In this document: one piece after another, positions 9,503 through 17,979 of the stretch
Layout: each line of letters starts with the position of its first letter
Numbering within the stretch: position 1 is the stretch's first letter
Assembly (NCBI GenBank): GCA_945878555.1
Contig: CAMDWI010000022.1
Span: 1-64,000 of the forward strand
DNA: 64,000 nt
DNA from: Klebsiella pneumoniae
GTDB taxonomy: Bacteria; Pseudomonadota; Gammaproteobacteria; Eutrophobiales; Eutrophobiaceae
Reading direction: 5' to 3'
Notes under the pieces: model-generated
The model's input: only the letters and a program-made list of their open reading frames with translations
Databases searched by the model: none
Told to the model about the DNA's origin: nothing
Translations under genes and position numbers: made by a program

Positions 9503-10594
9503 TTATCGGGTGACGCGATTAATCTCCATCAGTTGTTTGCTGATCTGCGCGGCCTTGCCCGCCTCTTCCAGCTTCAGCCATAGTTGTTTTACGGTGCGTT
9601 GATCCACATAACCCTTGACCGGTGTTCCCCAACCCTGGGCTGTACGGAAACTGTCTACCGCTGCGATCGCCTCGGCGTCATAGATACGCAGCGAGGGATC
9701 CTGCAAGGAGAGCTCACGGTTACCGGCCTTGAAAAAACCGAGCGCATGCAACATGACCTTCAACTGGACGATGTCGTTGCCCTGGAACTGACTGAGCGTG
9801 CGGAACCCGAGTGTCTCGGCCAGGGTGTTATAGATACGGCGTAACTCGGCAACCGGTTCCGGGTTCTCGCACACATTGATATCAACGCTGATCTGATCGG
9901 GACGACGTGAGGTACCGGGGCGTGGGTCGGCAACCAGCACGGCAGCGGACTGGGTCTCGCCGTGACGGCCATCACCTCCGAGTGCCTGTCCGGCAGCAAT
10001 CGCCTCGATCATGCGGTCGGCCAGGTGCCGGTTCTTGCCTGCACTTTTCTCGAAGGTATCAGCGACGGCATCAACGACCTCGGGTCCGACCAACGAATTA
10101 CCCTGCACGGCATAACTGGTCCCGTTGCGCACCTTGACCCAGTCGCCCTGCGCCTCCGAGCCGTATTGCTGTTTACCGGTCCATTGCGCGGTACGGCCCT
10201 GCATATCAATCACACCGACCTGACGGTTTTCCCTGCCCTCATCGGCGGCGACAACACGGTCGAGCGCTTCCTGTGCGGACAACCCCTGCTCCAGCAGATC
10301 CAGTACATCGTTTCCATATTCAATGCGGGTACCACCCTGGGTCGCCACCGCACCTACACCGGGCCGGGTCCAGGGCACGGCATTGCCCACACAGGGTCGG
10401 CGCGTGGTCACAGTGACGCCGGACTCGCCGGTCAACGGGTCAATGGCCACGATGGAAAAGGTATGGAATTCGATCTCGGCACCGGAACCCCAGCCGACCG
10501 GTTCCTGGGCGGTAACAGGAGCACTCCCCAGAACCAGTGCACCAACGACCAGTGTATGCAGAAAACCAGGGCTAACTTTTATAAACAGCGGCAT
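9503..10594 (-). CDS. Exported DUF1028 protein with C-terminal peptidoglycan-binding-like domain
   Basis: 363 residues. Signal peptide to about residue 30 (APVTAQ). The mature protein begins with the DUF1028 block HTFSIVAIDPLTGESGVTVT and continues with GVGAVATQGGT and the acidic/Gly segment LGGDGRHGETQSAAVLV, all typical of this Ntn-hydrolase-like family. The last ~60 residues (VQLKVMLHALGFF, then a D-A-E-A-I-A-A-V-D-F-R pattern) resemble a peptidoglycan-binding type-1 domain, a frequent partner. A periplasmic amide-cleaving role is plausible but unproven. The ATG at 10594 follows an AAGGAAA site and gives a clean signal peptide; a longer frame to 10660 does not. Confidence 0.85.
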   Translation of the reverse strand: MPLFIKVSPGFLHTLVVGALVLGSAPVTAQEPVGWGSGAEIEFHTFSIVAIDPLTGESGVTVTTRRPCVGNAVPWTRPGVGAVATQGGTRIEYGNDVLDLLEQGLSAQEALDRVVAADEGRENRQVGVIDMQGRTAQWTGKQQYGSEAQGDWVKVRNGTSYAVQGNSLVGPEVVDAVADTFEKSAGKNRHLADRMIEAIAAGQALGGDGRHGETQSAAVLVADPRPGTSRRPDQISVDINVCENPEPVAELRRIYNTLAETLGFRTLSQFQGNDIVQLKVMLHALGFFKAGNRELSLQDPSLRIYDAEAIAAVDSFRTAQGWGTPVKGYVDQRTVKQLWLKLEEAGKAAQISKQLMEINRVTR

Positions 10595-10834
10595 GGCAAT
10601 TTCCTTAAATGTAGTTGATAGCGAAGTCTTGCATTTACCGGCCGTATCTTGCAAGGGCAAAAGCGCATCAGCCTACTGATTTTTATAAGATTTCAGCATG
10701 ATAATATGCAACATATTGGTGCATATAGATCGTCCAGATAAAACAGGCTATTCTGACCAGAGGTTCATGTCATAGTGTCAAAACTATGACTGACTGCAGT
10801 TATACTTTCTTTTGACTGTACCAGGGGTGAGTCT

Positions 10835-11278
10835 ATGAACCGTACATTAATAGTGCTGCTACTCGTTGTCATCGTGTTGTCATGGAATTTTGTCTTTACC
10901 GACAAACAGGTCGGGCTGACAGACGAAGCGAGAATACTACAGGGCCTCAGCACGGCGCTGCCCTATAAAACCGCCATCACCGATTACTGGAAAAAGAACG
11001 GTGTATTGCCTGCAGAGGTAGACTGGCAAAAGTCCGGCACTGTCATCACTCCGGATCTCAGCCAGACCATCGTTGACTCGATAGACGTTGGCGTTGACGG
11101 CCCCGGCGTCATCAGTGTGCACTTGACTGCCAGGCCCGGACTGGAGGCCCCCGAACGAATAGCGGGGAAACAAATCAACCTCATCCCGGCCATCGTAAAT
11201 ACCAGTGTTGAATGGACTTGCAAAGGCACACTGGAACCCGCCCTGCTCCCAAAGAATTGCACTGCACTCCCGAGATGA
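10835..11278 (+). CDS. Pilin-like protein without a type IV leader
   Basis: 147 residues. The C-terminal half resembles the globular head of type IV pilins: an ITDYWKKNG block, a long beta region (VDSIDVGVDGPGVISVHLTA) and a terminal disulfide loop with Cys in VEWTCKGTLEP and LLPKNC. The N-terminus, however, is a plain hydrophobic helix (residues 5-17) with no Gly-Phe-Thr-Leu-x-Glu prepilin peptidase site. It is therefore probably an anchored or secreted protein that borrows the pilin fold rather than an assembled pilin. The start has an AGGGGTGAG ribosome site. Divergent from the DUF1028 gene, with a half repeat element right after its stop. Confidence 0.65.
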   Translation: MNRTLIVLLLVVIVLSWNFVFTDKQVGLTDEARILQGLSTALPYKTAITDYWKKNGVLPAEVDWQKSGTVITPDLSQTIVDSIDVGVDGPGVISVHLTARPGLEAPERIAGKQINLIPAIVNTSVEWTCKGTLEPALLPKNCTALPR

Positions 11279-11297
11279 CTGTAGCGTATTCCGTGGG

Positions 11298-11328
11298 ATC
11301 TGCCATCTGGCTATAACCGTTCAAGACC
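11298..11328 (-). repeat. Solo half copy of the 112-bp inverted-repeat element
   Basis: Reading on the plus strand, this stretch matches the reverse complement of one end of the elements at 11372-11483 and 14420-14531: the ~20-base terminal arm followed by cgttcaagac, with about three mismatches in 31. The match then stops. It lies 20 bases after the pilin-like gene and about 45 bases from a full copy in the other orientation. Confidence 0.7.
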
Positions 11329-11371
11329 AAGGTGGTATAACTGATACTTCCAGTTTCTGATAATGTCTGAA

Positions 11372-11483
11372 ATCAGCCGTCTGGCTATAATTGTGAAAGA
11401 CCGTTAGCCGCATGGATGCGGCGCTCGAGCGTACATGGATGTATTCACAGCGTGTCTTGAACGATTATAGCCAGACGGCTGAT
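11372..11483. repeat. 112-bp palindromic repeat element, copy A
   Basis: Perfect 20-bp terminal inverted repeats (atcagccgtctggctataat at 11372-11391 and its complement at 11464-11483) enclose a 72-base core identical to copy B at 14420. Inside are further small palindromes: gccgcat-gg-atgcggc, cgctcgagcg, tacat-gg-atgta and a tgtgaa/ttcaca pair, so the whole unit can fold into a branched structure. There is no open frame for a transposase. It occupies the gap between the pilin-like gene and a TonB receptor. Confidence 0.85.
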
Positions 11484-11613
11484 CCCACAGCAAATTGATA
11501 ACAGACCTTTTCAACCACTCCCCTGCCCTTGATTTGCACAATTTAATCACTGGACGATATTGAACAGGGTTGGGATACTTGAGGGCTGAAATCGCTTTTT
11601 TATCGGGGGAGTA

Positions 11614-13743
11614 ATGAAGGTCTGGGGTAACCGCTTGTGCATCGTAATCGCTACCGGAATGTTACTGCCGGGTATCGTCCGGTCTCAACCACAAACCGAA
11701 CAGACCACAGCCGCAGAACCCGTAACATCCGCCGATGAGGTGATGAGTTATGAGGCGGTGTTCTTCAGTCGCTACCAGCCTCGCAACGCGCTCGACATGG
11801 TACGCCAGGTACCGGGATTTCTGCTGGATGACGGTGAAGACAACCGTGGATTCGGTGCTGCCGCCGGTAATGTGCTGATCAATGGTCGCCGCCCGAGTGC
11901 AAAACAGAATACCCCTTCCGAATTTCTGACACGTATCTCAGCCGGTCAGGTTGAACGTATTGAACTGATCCGCAACCAGGTCCGCGGTATCGACATGCTG
12001 GGTCATTCCGCGCTGGTCAATATCATCCTGCATGGCGATATGCCAGCCAGGGTGCGTTATGAAACAACGCTGCGGCACAATAACCGTGGCCCGATCAAAC
12101 CCTCGGTTGATATTTCACTGACCGATCGCTGGGGTGATATCGACTATACCGCCGGTTTTTATAGTGAGCGTGAGGCAAATGGTGAAACCGGTGACCGCAT
12201 CCTGCTTGACGGCCTGGGTAATGTGGTTGAAACCAGTGATACCGGCCAGAAATCGACCGGCATCGAGGTGGTCGGGACGCTGAGTGGCTCCACCTGGATA
12301 GGTGAAAGCCTGATCAATGCAAACGGAAAAATCAGCTCGGATTCGCGTAATCCCCGACAACGTATCGACATCAGCCCGCAGAGCCCACCCGGTGGCGTGC
12401 GTCAGGAATTTATCGAGGATGAACTCGTTATTAAAGGTGTGGAGGTCGGCACCGATGTCGTGCGCAATCTGAACGAGGACCTCCTCGGCAAGGCGATATT
12501 CCTGTTGTATATGGAAAAAATTCCGAAGACCTCCACGCGTCGGCTGGTCAATACGTCGGGCATTGAGACCTTGCTGCGCATCGCCGAGACGGATACAGAT
12601 ACCACCGAAGGTATCGCCCGTCTTGAATTCAACTGGTCCGGTATGGAAGGTCATGCCATCCAGCTGAATATGGAAGGTGCCTACAATGAAGTGGATGGAA
12701 GTCTGGTCCAGACCGATGACCGGGGTACAGGTCCGGTGGTCGTAAATGTCCCCGGCGCGAACTCACGCGTTGATGAGGTACGCTGGGACCTGCAATTAAA
12801 AGACAACTGGTCGCTGGGTAGTCTGGAGTTTGATTACGGACTCGGGGCCGAGTTCTCGACCATCTCCCAGACCGGTGACAGCGAACAGGAGCGCAGTTTC
12901 CGCTTTCTCAAACCGATGGCCAGTGTGATCTGGTCGGCGGGACAAGGTCAACGCCTTCGTTTCTCACTGGAACGCGAGGTCGCGCAGCTGAACTTCAATG
13001 ATTTTATCAGTGCAACCGTCTTTGAAGATGATGACATCCTGCTCGGCAACCCGGATCTGCATCCTGACGCCACCTGGGTCACCAGCCTCGGTTACGAGAA
13101 ACGCTACGGCAAGATCGGGGTCGTCAAGGTAACGGCCTATCACCACTGGATCGATGACGTGCTGGATCTGCTGCCCGTGACGGCCACGAATGCAGTTCCC
13201 GGTAACATCGGGAACGGACGGCGCTGGGGTGTGGATTTCGAGAACTCCATTCCGCTCGAATGGCTGGGGCTGACCGGCTCAAAGCTGAGCTTCACCGCAC
13301 GCTGGCAGGATTCCACTGTCGTTGACCCTGTGACCGGTGAGAATCGGTTCCTCTCGGGGCAAGGTGGCAATACGGCTTACCGCAGCCTGATGACGGGCAA
13401 CCGGAACATGCACTATTTTCTCCGGCTGGATTTCCGTCAGGACCTTGAGGCATCAAGGGTGGCCTGGGGCTGGACGGTTGCAGAGCGCGACAGACGTGAT
13501 CTGTTCAAGGTGGATGAGCTGGACAGTTATGACGAAGATGTTGCCGTCGATGCGTTTGTCGAAACGACCCGCTGGTGGGGACTGAAGCTGCGCATACTTG
13601 GCGAGAATCTGCTCGACTTCAAGGAATGGCGTGACCGCACCGTGTTTGAGGGTGAGCGTGATCTGTCACCGGTAGACTTCCTCGAGACCCGCAACCGCTA
13701 CAATGGCCGCAAGATTACCTTGTCGGTCAGTGGCAGTTTTTGA
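11614..13743 (+). CDS. TonB-dependent receptor (plug plus barrel), shorter type
   Basis: 709 residues. Signal peptide to about residue 25 (GIVRSQ). A plug domain follows, with NALDMVRQVPGFLLDDG, GNVLINGRRPS and VERIELIRN, then a beta-rich barrel with aromatic-ended strands and a C-terminal Phe (TLSVSGSF), the usual signal for outer-membrane insertion. It is shorter than the two other TonB receptors here and lacks their VTAQRREQS box. Ligand unknown. A GGGGGA site precedes the ATG. A thermonuclease gene starts 13 bases after its stop, so the two are probably co-transcribed. Confidence 0.88.
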   Translation: MKVWGNRLCIVIATGMLLPGIVRSQPQTEQTTAAEPVTSADEVMSYEAVFFSRYQPRNALDMVRQVPGFLLDDGEDNRGFGAAAGNVLINGRRPSAKQNTPSEFLTRISAGQVERIELIRNQVRGIDMLGHSALVNIILHGDMPARVRYETTLRHNNRGPIKPSVDISLTDRWGDIDYTAGFYSEREANGETGDRILLDGLGNVVETSDTGQKSTGIEVVGTLSGSTWIGESLINANGKISSDSRNPRQRIDISPQSPPGGVRQEFIEDELVIKGVEVGTDVVRNLNEDLLGKAIFLLYMEKIPKTSTRRLVNTSGIETLLRIAETDTDTTEGIARLEFNWSGMEGHAIQLNMEGAYNEVDGSLVQTDDRGTGPVVVNVPGANSRVDEVRWDLQLKDNWSLGSLEFDYGLGAEFSTISQTGDSEQERSFRFLKPMASVIWSAGQGQRLRFSLEREVAQLNFNDFISATVFEDDDILLGNPDLHPDATWVTSLGYEKRYGKIGVVKVTAYHHWIDDVLDLLPVTATNAVPGNIGNGRRWGVDFENSIPLEWLGLTGSKLSFTARWQDSTVVDPVTGENRFLSGQGGNTAYRSLMTGNRNMHYFLRLDFRQDLEASRVAWGWTVAERDRRDLFKVDELDSYDEDVAVDAFVETTRWWGLKLRILGENLLDFKEWRDRTVFEGERDLSPVDFLETRNRYNGRKITLSVSGSF

Positions 13744-13756
13744 TCCCGGGAAAAGC

Positions 13757-14374
13757 ATGCATCCGGGTAAACTGCTGAGACTGATCAAAAGCCGATCGCT
13801 GGGGTCCACACTGTTACTGCTGGGGGCATTAAGTGCCTGGCAGTATTTTGACCAGGGACGGGTCAGTTGGCACGAGGACCTCGTCAGCGAACTTCTGGGC
13901 GATGCCAGTCCCACTCGCCAGCGCAACACAACTACACCCTCCGCGTTACCACCGCGGGGCCAGCAACTGTCCGGCACGGTCGATAGCGTTACCGACGGCG
14001 ATACCTTAAGGCTGGTCACCCGGGATTTGAATGAATACAAGATCCGCCTGTACGGTATCGATGCACCCGAACGCGATCAACCCCACGGCGACACCGCCTC
14101 GCTGGCACTGGATGCACTGGTAGACGATCGGGAGGTCACCGTTATGGTACAGGACATCGATGACTACGGACGTCTGGTCAGCACCGTTTATCTGGAAGGC
14201 ACGAATATCAATGTCGCGATGGTGCGCGACGGTCATGCCTGGTGGTATAAATATTTTGCGAAATCAGATACCACATTGGCTGAGGCAGAAACCGCCGCCC
14301 GTGTGGCACGGACAGGTCTGTGGGCAAGGACCAAGCCGGTGGCACCGTGGGATTGGCGACGTCGGCACAAATAG
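13757..14374 (+). CDS. Thermonuclease (SNase) family endonuclease, membrane-anchored or exported
   Basis: 205 residues. A hydrophobic segment at about 16-30 suggests a signal anchor. The SNase-like domain (about 70-200) has VTDGDT, IRLYGIDAPE, DDYGRLVST and VRDGHAWWYKYF; by analogy with staphylococcal nuclease the catalytic Arg-Glu-Arg set would be Arg97, Glu105 and Arg139. The family cleaves DNA and RNA with calcium. The ATG at 13757 is chosen because it follows the TonB receptor stop by 13 bases; a longer frame to 13703 would overlap it. The pairing may link nucleic-acid breakdown at the cell surface with uptake, but this is inference. Confidence 0.85.
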   Translation: MHPGKLLRLIKSRSLGSTLLLLGALSAWQYFDQGRVSWHEDLVSELLGDASPTRQRNTTTPSALPPRGQQLSGTVDSVTDGDTLRLVTRDLNEYKIRLYGIDAPERDQPHGDTASLALDALVDDREVTVMVQDIDDYGRLVSTVYLEGTNINVAMVRDGHAWWYKYFAKSDTTLAEAETAARVARTGLWARTKPVAPWDWRRRHK

Positions 14375-14419
14375 CGAAGCTATTAAAAAGAGCTGTTCCG
14401 GATGCCAATGAAGATTGGT

Positions 14420-14531
14420 ATCAGCCATCTGGTTATAATTGTGAAAGACCGTTAGCCGCATGGATGCGGCGCTCGAGCGTACATGGATGTATTCACAGCG
14501 TGTCTTGAACGATTATAACCAGATGGCTGAT
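14420..14531. repeat. 112-bp palindromic repeat element, copy B
   Basis: Same orientation, length and 72-base core as copy A. The terminal arms differ from copy A at two positions (G to A and C to T), and the opposite arm carries the exactly complementary change at both, so the 20-bp stem stays perfect. Flanking bases even extend the palindrome to ggt...acc (14417-14534). It lies between the thermonuclease gene and the small gene at 14557. Confidence 0.85.
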
Positions 14532-14556
14532 ACCACAGGGATTTCAGAACCGTTCT

Positions 14557-14823
14557 TTAAAACCGTCTGGATTTCTTCAGTGCCGGATTGACCTTGTCGA
14601 GCTCTGCCTGTACCTGCTCACGTGAATGACGGTAGACAATTTCCCTGCCCATTACCGTACCAGCATAGGCCTGTCCATTCCGTGTCGGAGTCAGTTCACA
14701 TTGCACACTGTGCACACCCTTGCCGATAACGACATCGATACGCTCAGGCCGTTTATGCAGCACGACCACCTGCATTGATTGTCCACTCTCGGTCACTTCT
14801 ACGGTAATCGTGTCATTGCTCAT
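14557..14823 (-). CDS. Small protein of unknown function
   Basis: 88 residues, not recognised. It is mostly beta-like and charged (SNDTITVEVTESGQSMQVV, then a basic tail LKKSRRF) with no signal peptide and a single Cys. An AGGGGAG site sits at a good distance before the ATG, which supports expression. It stands alone between repeat copy B and the terminator after the second TonB receptor. Confidence 0.6.
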   Translation of the reverse strand: MSNDTITVEVTESGQSMQVVVLHKRPERIDVVIGKGVHSVQCELTPTRNGQAYAGTVMGREIVYRHSREQVQAELDKVNPALKKSRRF

Positions 14824-14936
14824 GGCTCAACTCCCCTGGACTGGCGATAGATGATTCAGCATAGAGTATCACGCGGGAATTGTCTGGAATTATTCAGCGG
14901 GCAAACGGGTGTTGTGCCTGTGCCTGTACTGCGGAC

Positions 14937-14970
14937 AAAAAATAGCCCTGTGACCAGGGCTGAATTTTTT
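14937..14970. terminator. Bidirectional rho-independent terminator
   Basis: Stem agccctg/cagggct with a 4-base loop, an A-run before it (14937-14943) and a T-run after it (14965-14970), so it can work on both strands. It is placed to end the leftward TonB receptor transcript from 15048. A second short hairpin (gccgggc/gcccggc, 14978-14994) lies beside it. Confidence 0.8.
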
Positions 14971-15047
14971 CCATGCTGCCGGGCGAGGCCCGGCATGGAC
15001 AGTCAGCCTACCGGCACCCGAGACGGGGGCCGGTAGACATACTGTTT

Positions 15048-17801
15048 CTAGTTATACTTGTACTGTAACTGCACGCCGTAGCTAAACCAGTTGCGCGGGC
15101 TGAGTGCATTGTCTATACGGCCTTCAGGGTCGACGTGGAACTCAGGGAAATACTTCATGCCGGTCTCGAGAATATTGCGGCCCCAGAACATCACACTCCA
15201 GGTATCATCAATATCGCCGAAGCCTGCATTCAGGTTTGCAATCACACCGGCATCATACTTGACGACCTCATCGAAATCCTCGACACTCCAGATATAACCG
15301 TCGCGATAGGTAGCCGTCGTATTGAACATATACTTGTAGTTATCACCAATCGGGTACCACCAGTCAAGATTGAATACGACTTTCCAGTCCGGTGTCCGCG
15401 GGGCCTTCTGCCCGCTACGGTCAATAAGGGCTTCGCCGGAGTCGTCGCCAAACAGGGCAATCGATTCTGCCTCGGAGATACACGGCCCGGTGTCTGCTGC
15501 CTCATACTCGGCATCCGTACAGCCGGCACCCTCGAATTTGACCATCACACCGTCCATCAGTGCGCCGTTGATACCCAATGTCAGCCGATCCGTGGCGGCC
15601 CAGCGGCCGTCGAACTCAATACCTCGCGTGCGCTGCTCGCCGGCATTGGTCGAGAAACTGGACTGCGTATTGAGCCCTTGCGGTACCGTGGTGGCAATCT
15701 GCAGGTCAGAAATCGTAACCTGGAACAGGGTGATATTGAAGTTGGCCGCCCCGTCGAGCAGGCTACCCTTCGCTCCGAGTTCGAAGTTCTCCGCATTCTC
15801 AGCCAGCAGCGGGAATTCCTCTGGAGTGTTTGGCAAGGAACCGCTTGAGATGTCAGCACCACCGCCCTTGAATGCACGGGCCCATTTTGCATAAACCGAG
15901 AGGTCATCGGAGAATTTATAGCGCAAGGTCACCTGCGGATCCAGGCTGTCATCGCGGTATTCGTTCAGATATGGACCCGAATCGTTACTATTATTCATCG
16001 CACGTGTGGCGGCAGTGATCGGGCCAATATCGATCGGCGCCAGCGTATCCCACGCATCCGGCACACCACGGCGAGACTGGCCTGAATTATATTGATAGGT
16101 CCAGAACCCGGCACCATAGTTGCCGCACATGTATTGATTTGGGCCTGCCACACTGCAATCGACTATCTGGCTGGCGAGATTCGTCGGACCACGACCGCCT
16201 GCAGCAAACACGTTTCTATTATCTGCAGGGGATCGATGACCATTGGCCATTGCCGTGGCTGGATTGCCATCACCGTCATTGGTAAACGGGTTGACGTTAT
16301 AGATGAACGTCGAGGCCAGACCAAGGATATAGGAATCCTTCTTGATATCGGTATAACGCGCGCCGACATCGATCGCGGCCTTGTCAGTAACGTTCCAGGT
16401 CAACGAGGCAAACGCACTCTTCCAGGTCGTGTCCTGCCAGCTTTCGTGGAAACGCATCGGCTGGCGCAGATTGGCGCGCAGAGACATGGTCTGGTATTTC
16501 AGATTGCCGAGATTACCAAGGTCGAGGTCCTCATTCTGGTAGAACAAACCGGTCTCCCACTCGATTGTGCCGCCACGAGGCGACAGGAAACGAAACTCCT
16601 GGCTGACCATATCGAAGATCTCGCCACGGTGCTGCAGGTTGGTCGGTATCGGCGAACTGGAATTGTCGAAATTGGAGGACCGCTGGTAATCAACGTAGGC
16701 GGTGTTAGAATCGATATTGACCCCGTTGTCCATCTGGTAGTTCAGACCCAGCCTGTAGCTGTAGGCATCCATATCATCGTGTGCATCAGGACGCTCCATC
16801 ATCTTCGGCCAGATGGTCGTGATATCGACGATACCGGCATTATTGTCTTCCTGGTCTATGCCATGCACCGGCTTGAAGAATGGAAGTTGACCTTCGCGGA
16901 TACCAATCCGCTTGAAACCATTCTCGCAATCGTTCGGAAAGGCCAGCACCTGCTTGAATTGGTCAAACGCGGGTACCAGACCCGGTATCGTGACCGCGCG
17001 CTCGGTCTGTGGTACCGTCCCGGCGACGCGGCATACCGCCATACCATCACCGTCGCGACGACGACGGGAATATTCGCCCTTCAGGGTCGCCTCGAAGTTT
17101 TCGGTCGGTCTCCATAACAGCGTTGCCCTGGCCGCCTTTTCATCGCTGTCGGGAAACATATCACCGGTTATGACGTCACGTAGATAACCACTCATCCTGT
17201 CGATCTGTCCGGCAACACGTATCCCCAGCGTATCGGTGATCGGGCCACCAATACCGCCCTCGACGCTCATGCGACCCCAGTTACCGAATTCGGAGGTCAC
17301 ATCACCCTGCCATTCCTCGGTCGGCTTTTTCGAGATGATGCTGAAGGCACCGGCGGTGGCGTTCTGGCCAAAGGCGATTGGTTGTGGGCCACGCAATACC
17401 TCCAGACGTTCCACATCGAGGAACGCACCCATGATCATCGAGGTACGGCCGTAATGGACGCCATCGGAGAAGGTTGGTACGGCTTGTTCCAGACCGAGGT
17501 TATTACCGGTAGTACCCATACCGCGAACAGCGATATCCTGGTCCTGGGTACGGATGTCGATCTCGACACTGGGCGAGAACATCGAGACGTCCTCCATCGA
17601 GCGCAAGCCCTGTGTCGCCAGCGTTGCACCGCTAAATGCCTCCAGCGATATCGGAACCTCCTGGATGGACTGCTCACGACGCTGGGCCGTAACGACGATC
17701 TCTTCAAGTGCCTGAGCGGCTACAATGGATGGGTTAAAAACAGTGGATGAAACTACTGAGGCTATGGCTACACCTAGAACACGTCTTTGAATCAACAGCA
17801 T
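15048..17801 (-). CDS. TonB-dependent receptor
   Basis: 917 residues. Signal peptide to about 29 (SIVAAQA), followed at once by the TonB-box-like LEEIVVTAQRREQSIQEVPIS. The plug has SMEDVSMFSPSV, VRGMGTTG and VEVLRGPQPIAFGQNATAGAFSI; the barrel ends in an aromatic-rich strand (SYGVQLQYKYN). The class imports large nutrients (siderophores, vitamins, glycans or other organics) across the outer membrane. An AAGGGGGGG ribosome site precedes the start. It lies downstream of a LysR gene on the same strand, and that regulator might also act on it. The receptor at 22661-25597 has the same architecture and N-terminal motif, suggesting related substrates. Confidence 0.92.
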   Translation of the reverse strand: MLLIQRRVLGVAIASVVSSTVFNPSIVAAQALEEIVVTAQRREQSIQEVPISLEAFSGATLATQGLRSMEDVSMFSPSVEIDIRTQDQDIAVRGMGTTGNNLGLEQAVPTFSDGVHYGRTSMIMGAFLDVERLEVLRGPQPIAFGQNATAGAFSIISKKPTEEWQGDVTSEFGNWGRMSVEGGIGGPITDTLGIRVAGQIDRMSGYLRDVITGDMFPDSDEKAARATLLWRPTENFEATLKGEYSRRRRDGDGMAVCRVAGTVPQTERAVTIPGLVPAFDQFKQVLAFPNDCENGFKRIGIREGQLPFFKPVHGIDQEDNNAGIVDITTIWPKMMERPDAHDDMDAYSYRLGLNYQMDNGVNIDSNTAYVDYQRSSNFDNSSSPIPTNLQHRGEIFDMVSQEFRFLSPRGGTIEWETGLFYQNEDLDLGNLGNLKYQTMSLRANLRQPMRFHESWQDTTWKSAFASLTWNVTDKAAIDVGARYTDIKKDSYILGLASTFIYNVNPFTNDGDGNPATAMANGHRSPADNRNVFAAGGRGPTNLASQIVDCSVAGPNQYMCGNYGAGFWTYQYNSGQSRRGVPDAWDTLAPIDIGPITAATRAMNNSNDSGPYLNEYRDDSLDPQVTLRYKFSDDLSVYAKWARAFKGGGADISSGSLPNTPEEFPLLAENAENFELGAKGSLLDGAANFNITLFQVTISDLQIATTVPQGLNTQSSFSTNAGEQRTRGIEFDGRWAATDRLTLGINGALMDGVMVKFEGAGCTDAEYEAADTGPCISEAESIALFGDDSGEALIDRSGQKAPRTPDWKVVFNLDWWYPIGDNYKYMFNTTATYRDGYIWSVEDFDEVVKYDAGVIANLNAGFGDIDDTWSVMFWGRNILETGMKYFPEFHVDPEGRIDNALSPRNWFSYGVQLQYKYN

Positions 17802-17979
17802 TGGACACCCCCCCTTAAGAAATGAATCCGCTTTGATATTTGCGACTATCAGGATTGATTTACGTCTGTTAATAGATGATTACAGGTTTCCTCTTTTATA
17901 AGTTAACACAATACTTGCACAATTCTTACATAGTTTTTACACGATTTAATTGATGGGATCAACCGACTTTTTCAGGCCT

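Noticed and set aside
13703-13756. Upstream start for the thermonuclease gene
   Set aside because: It would overlap the TonB receptor, and the residues do not look like a signal peptide.
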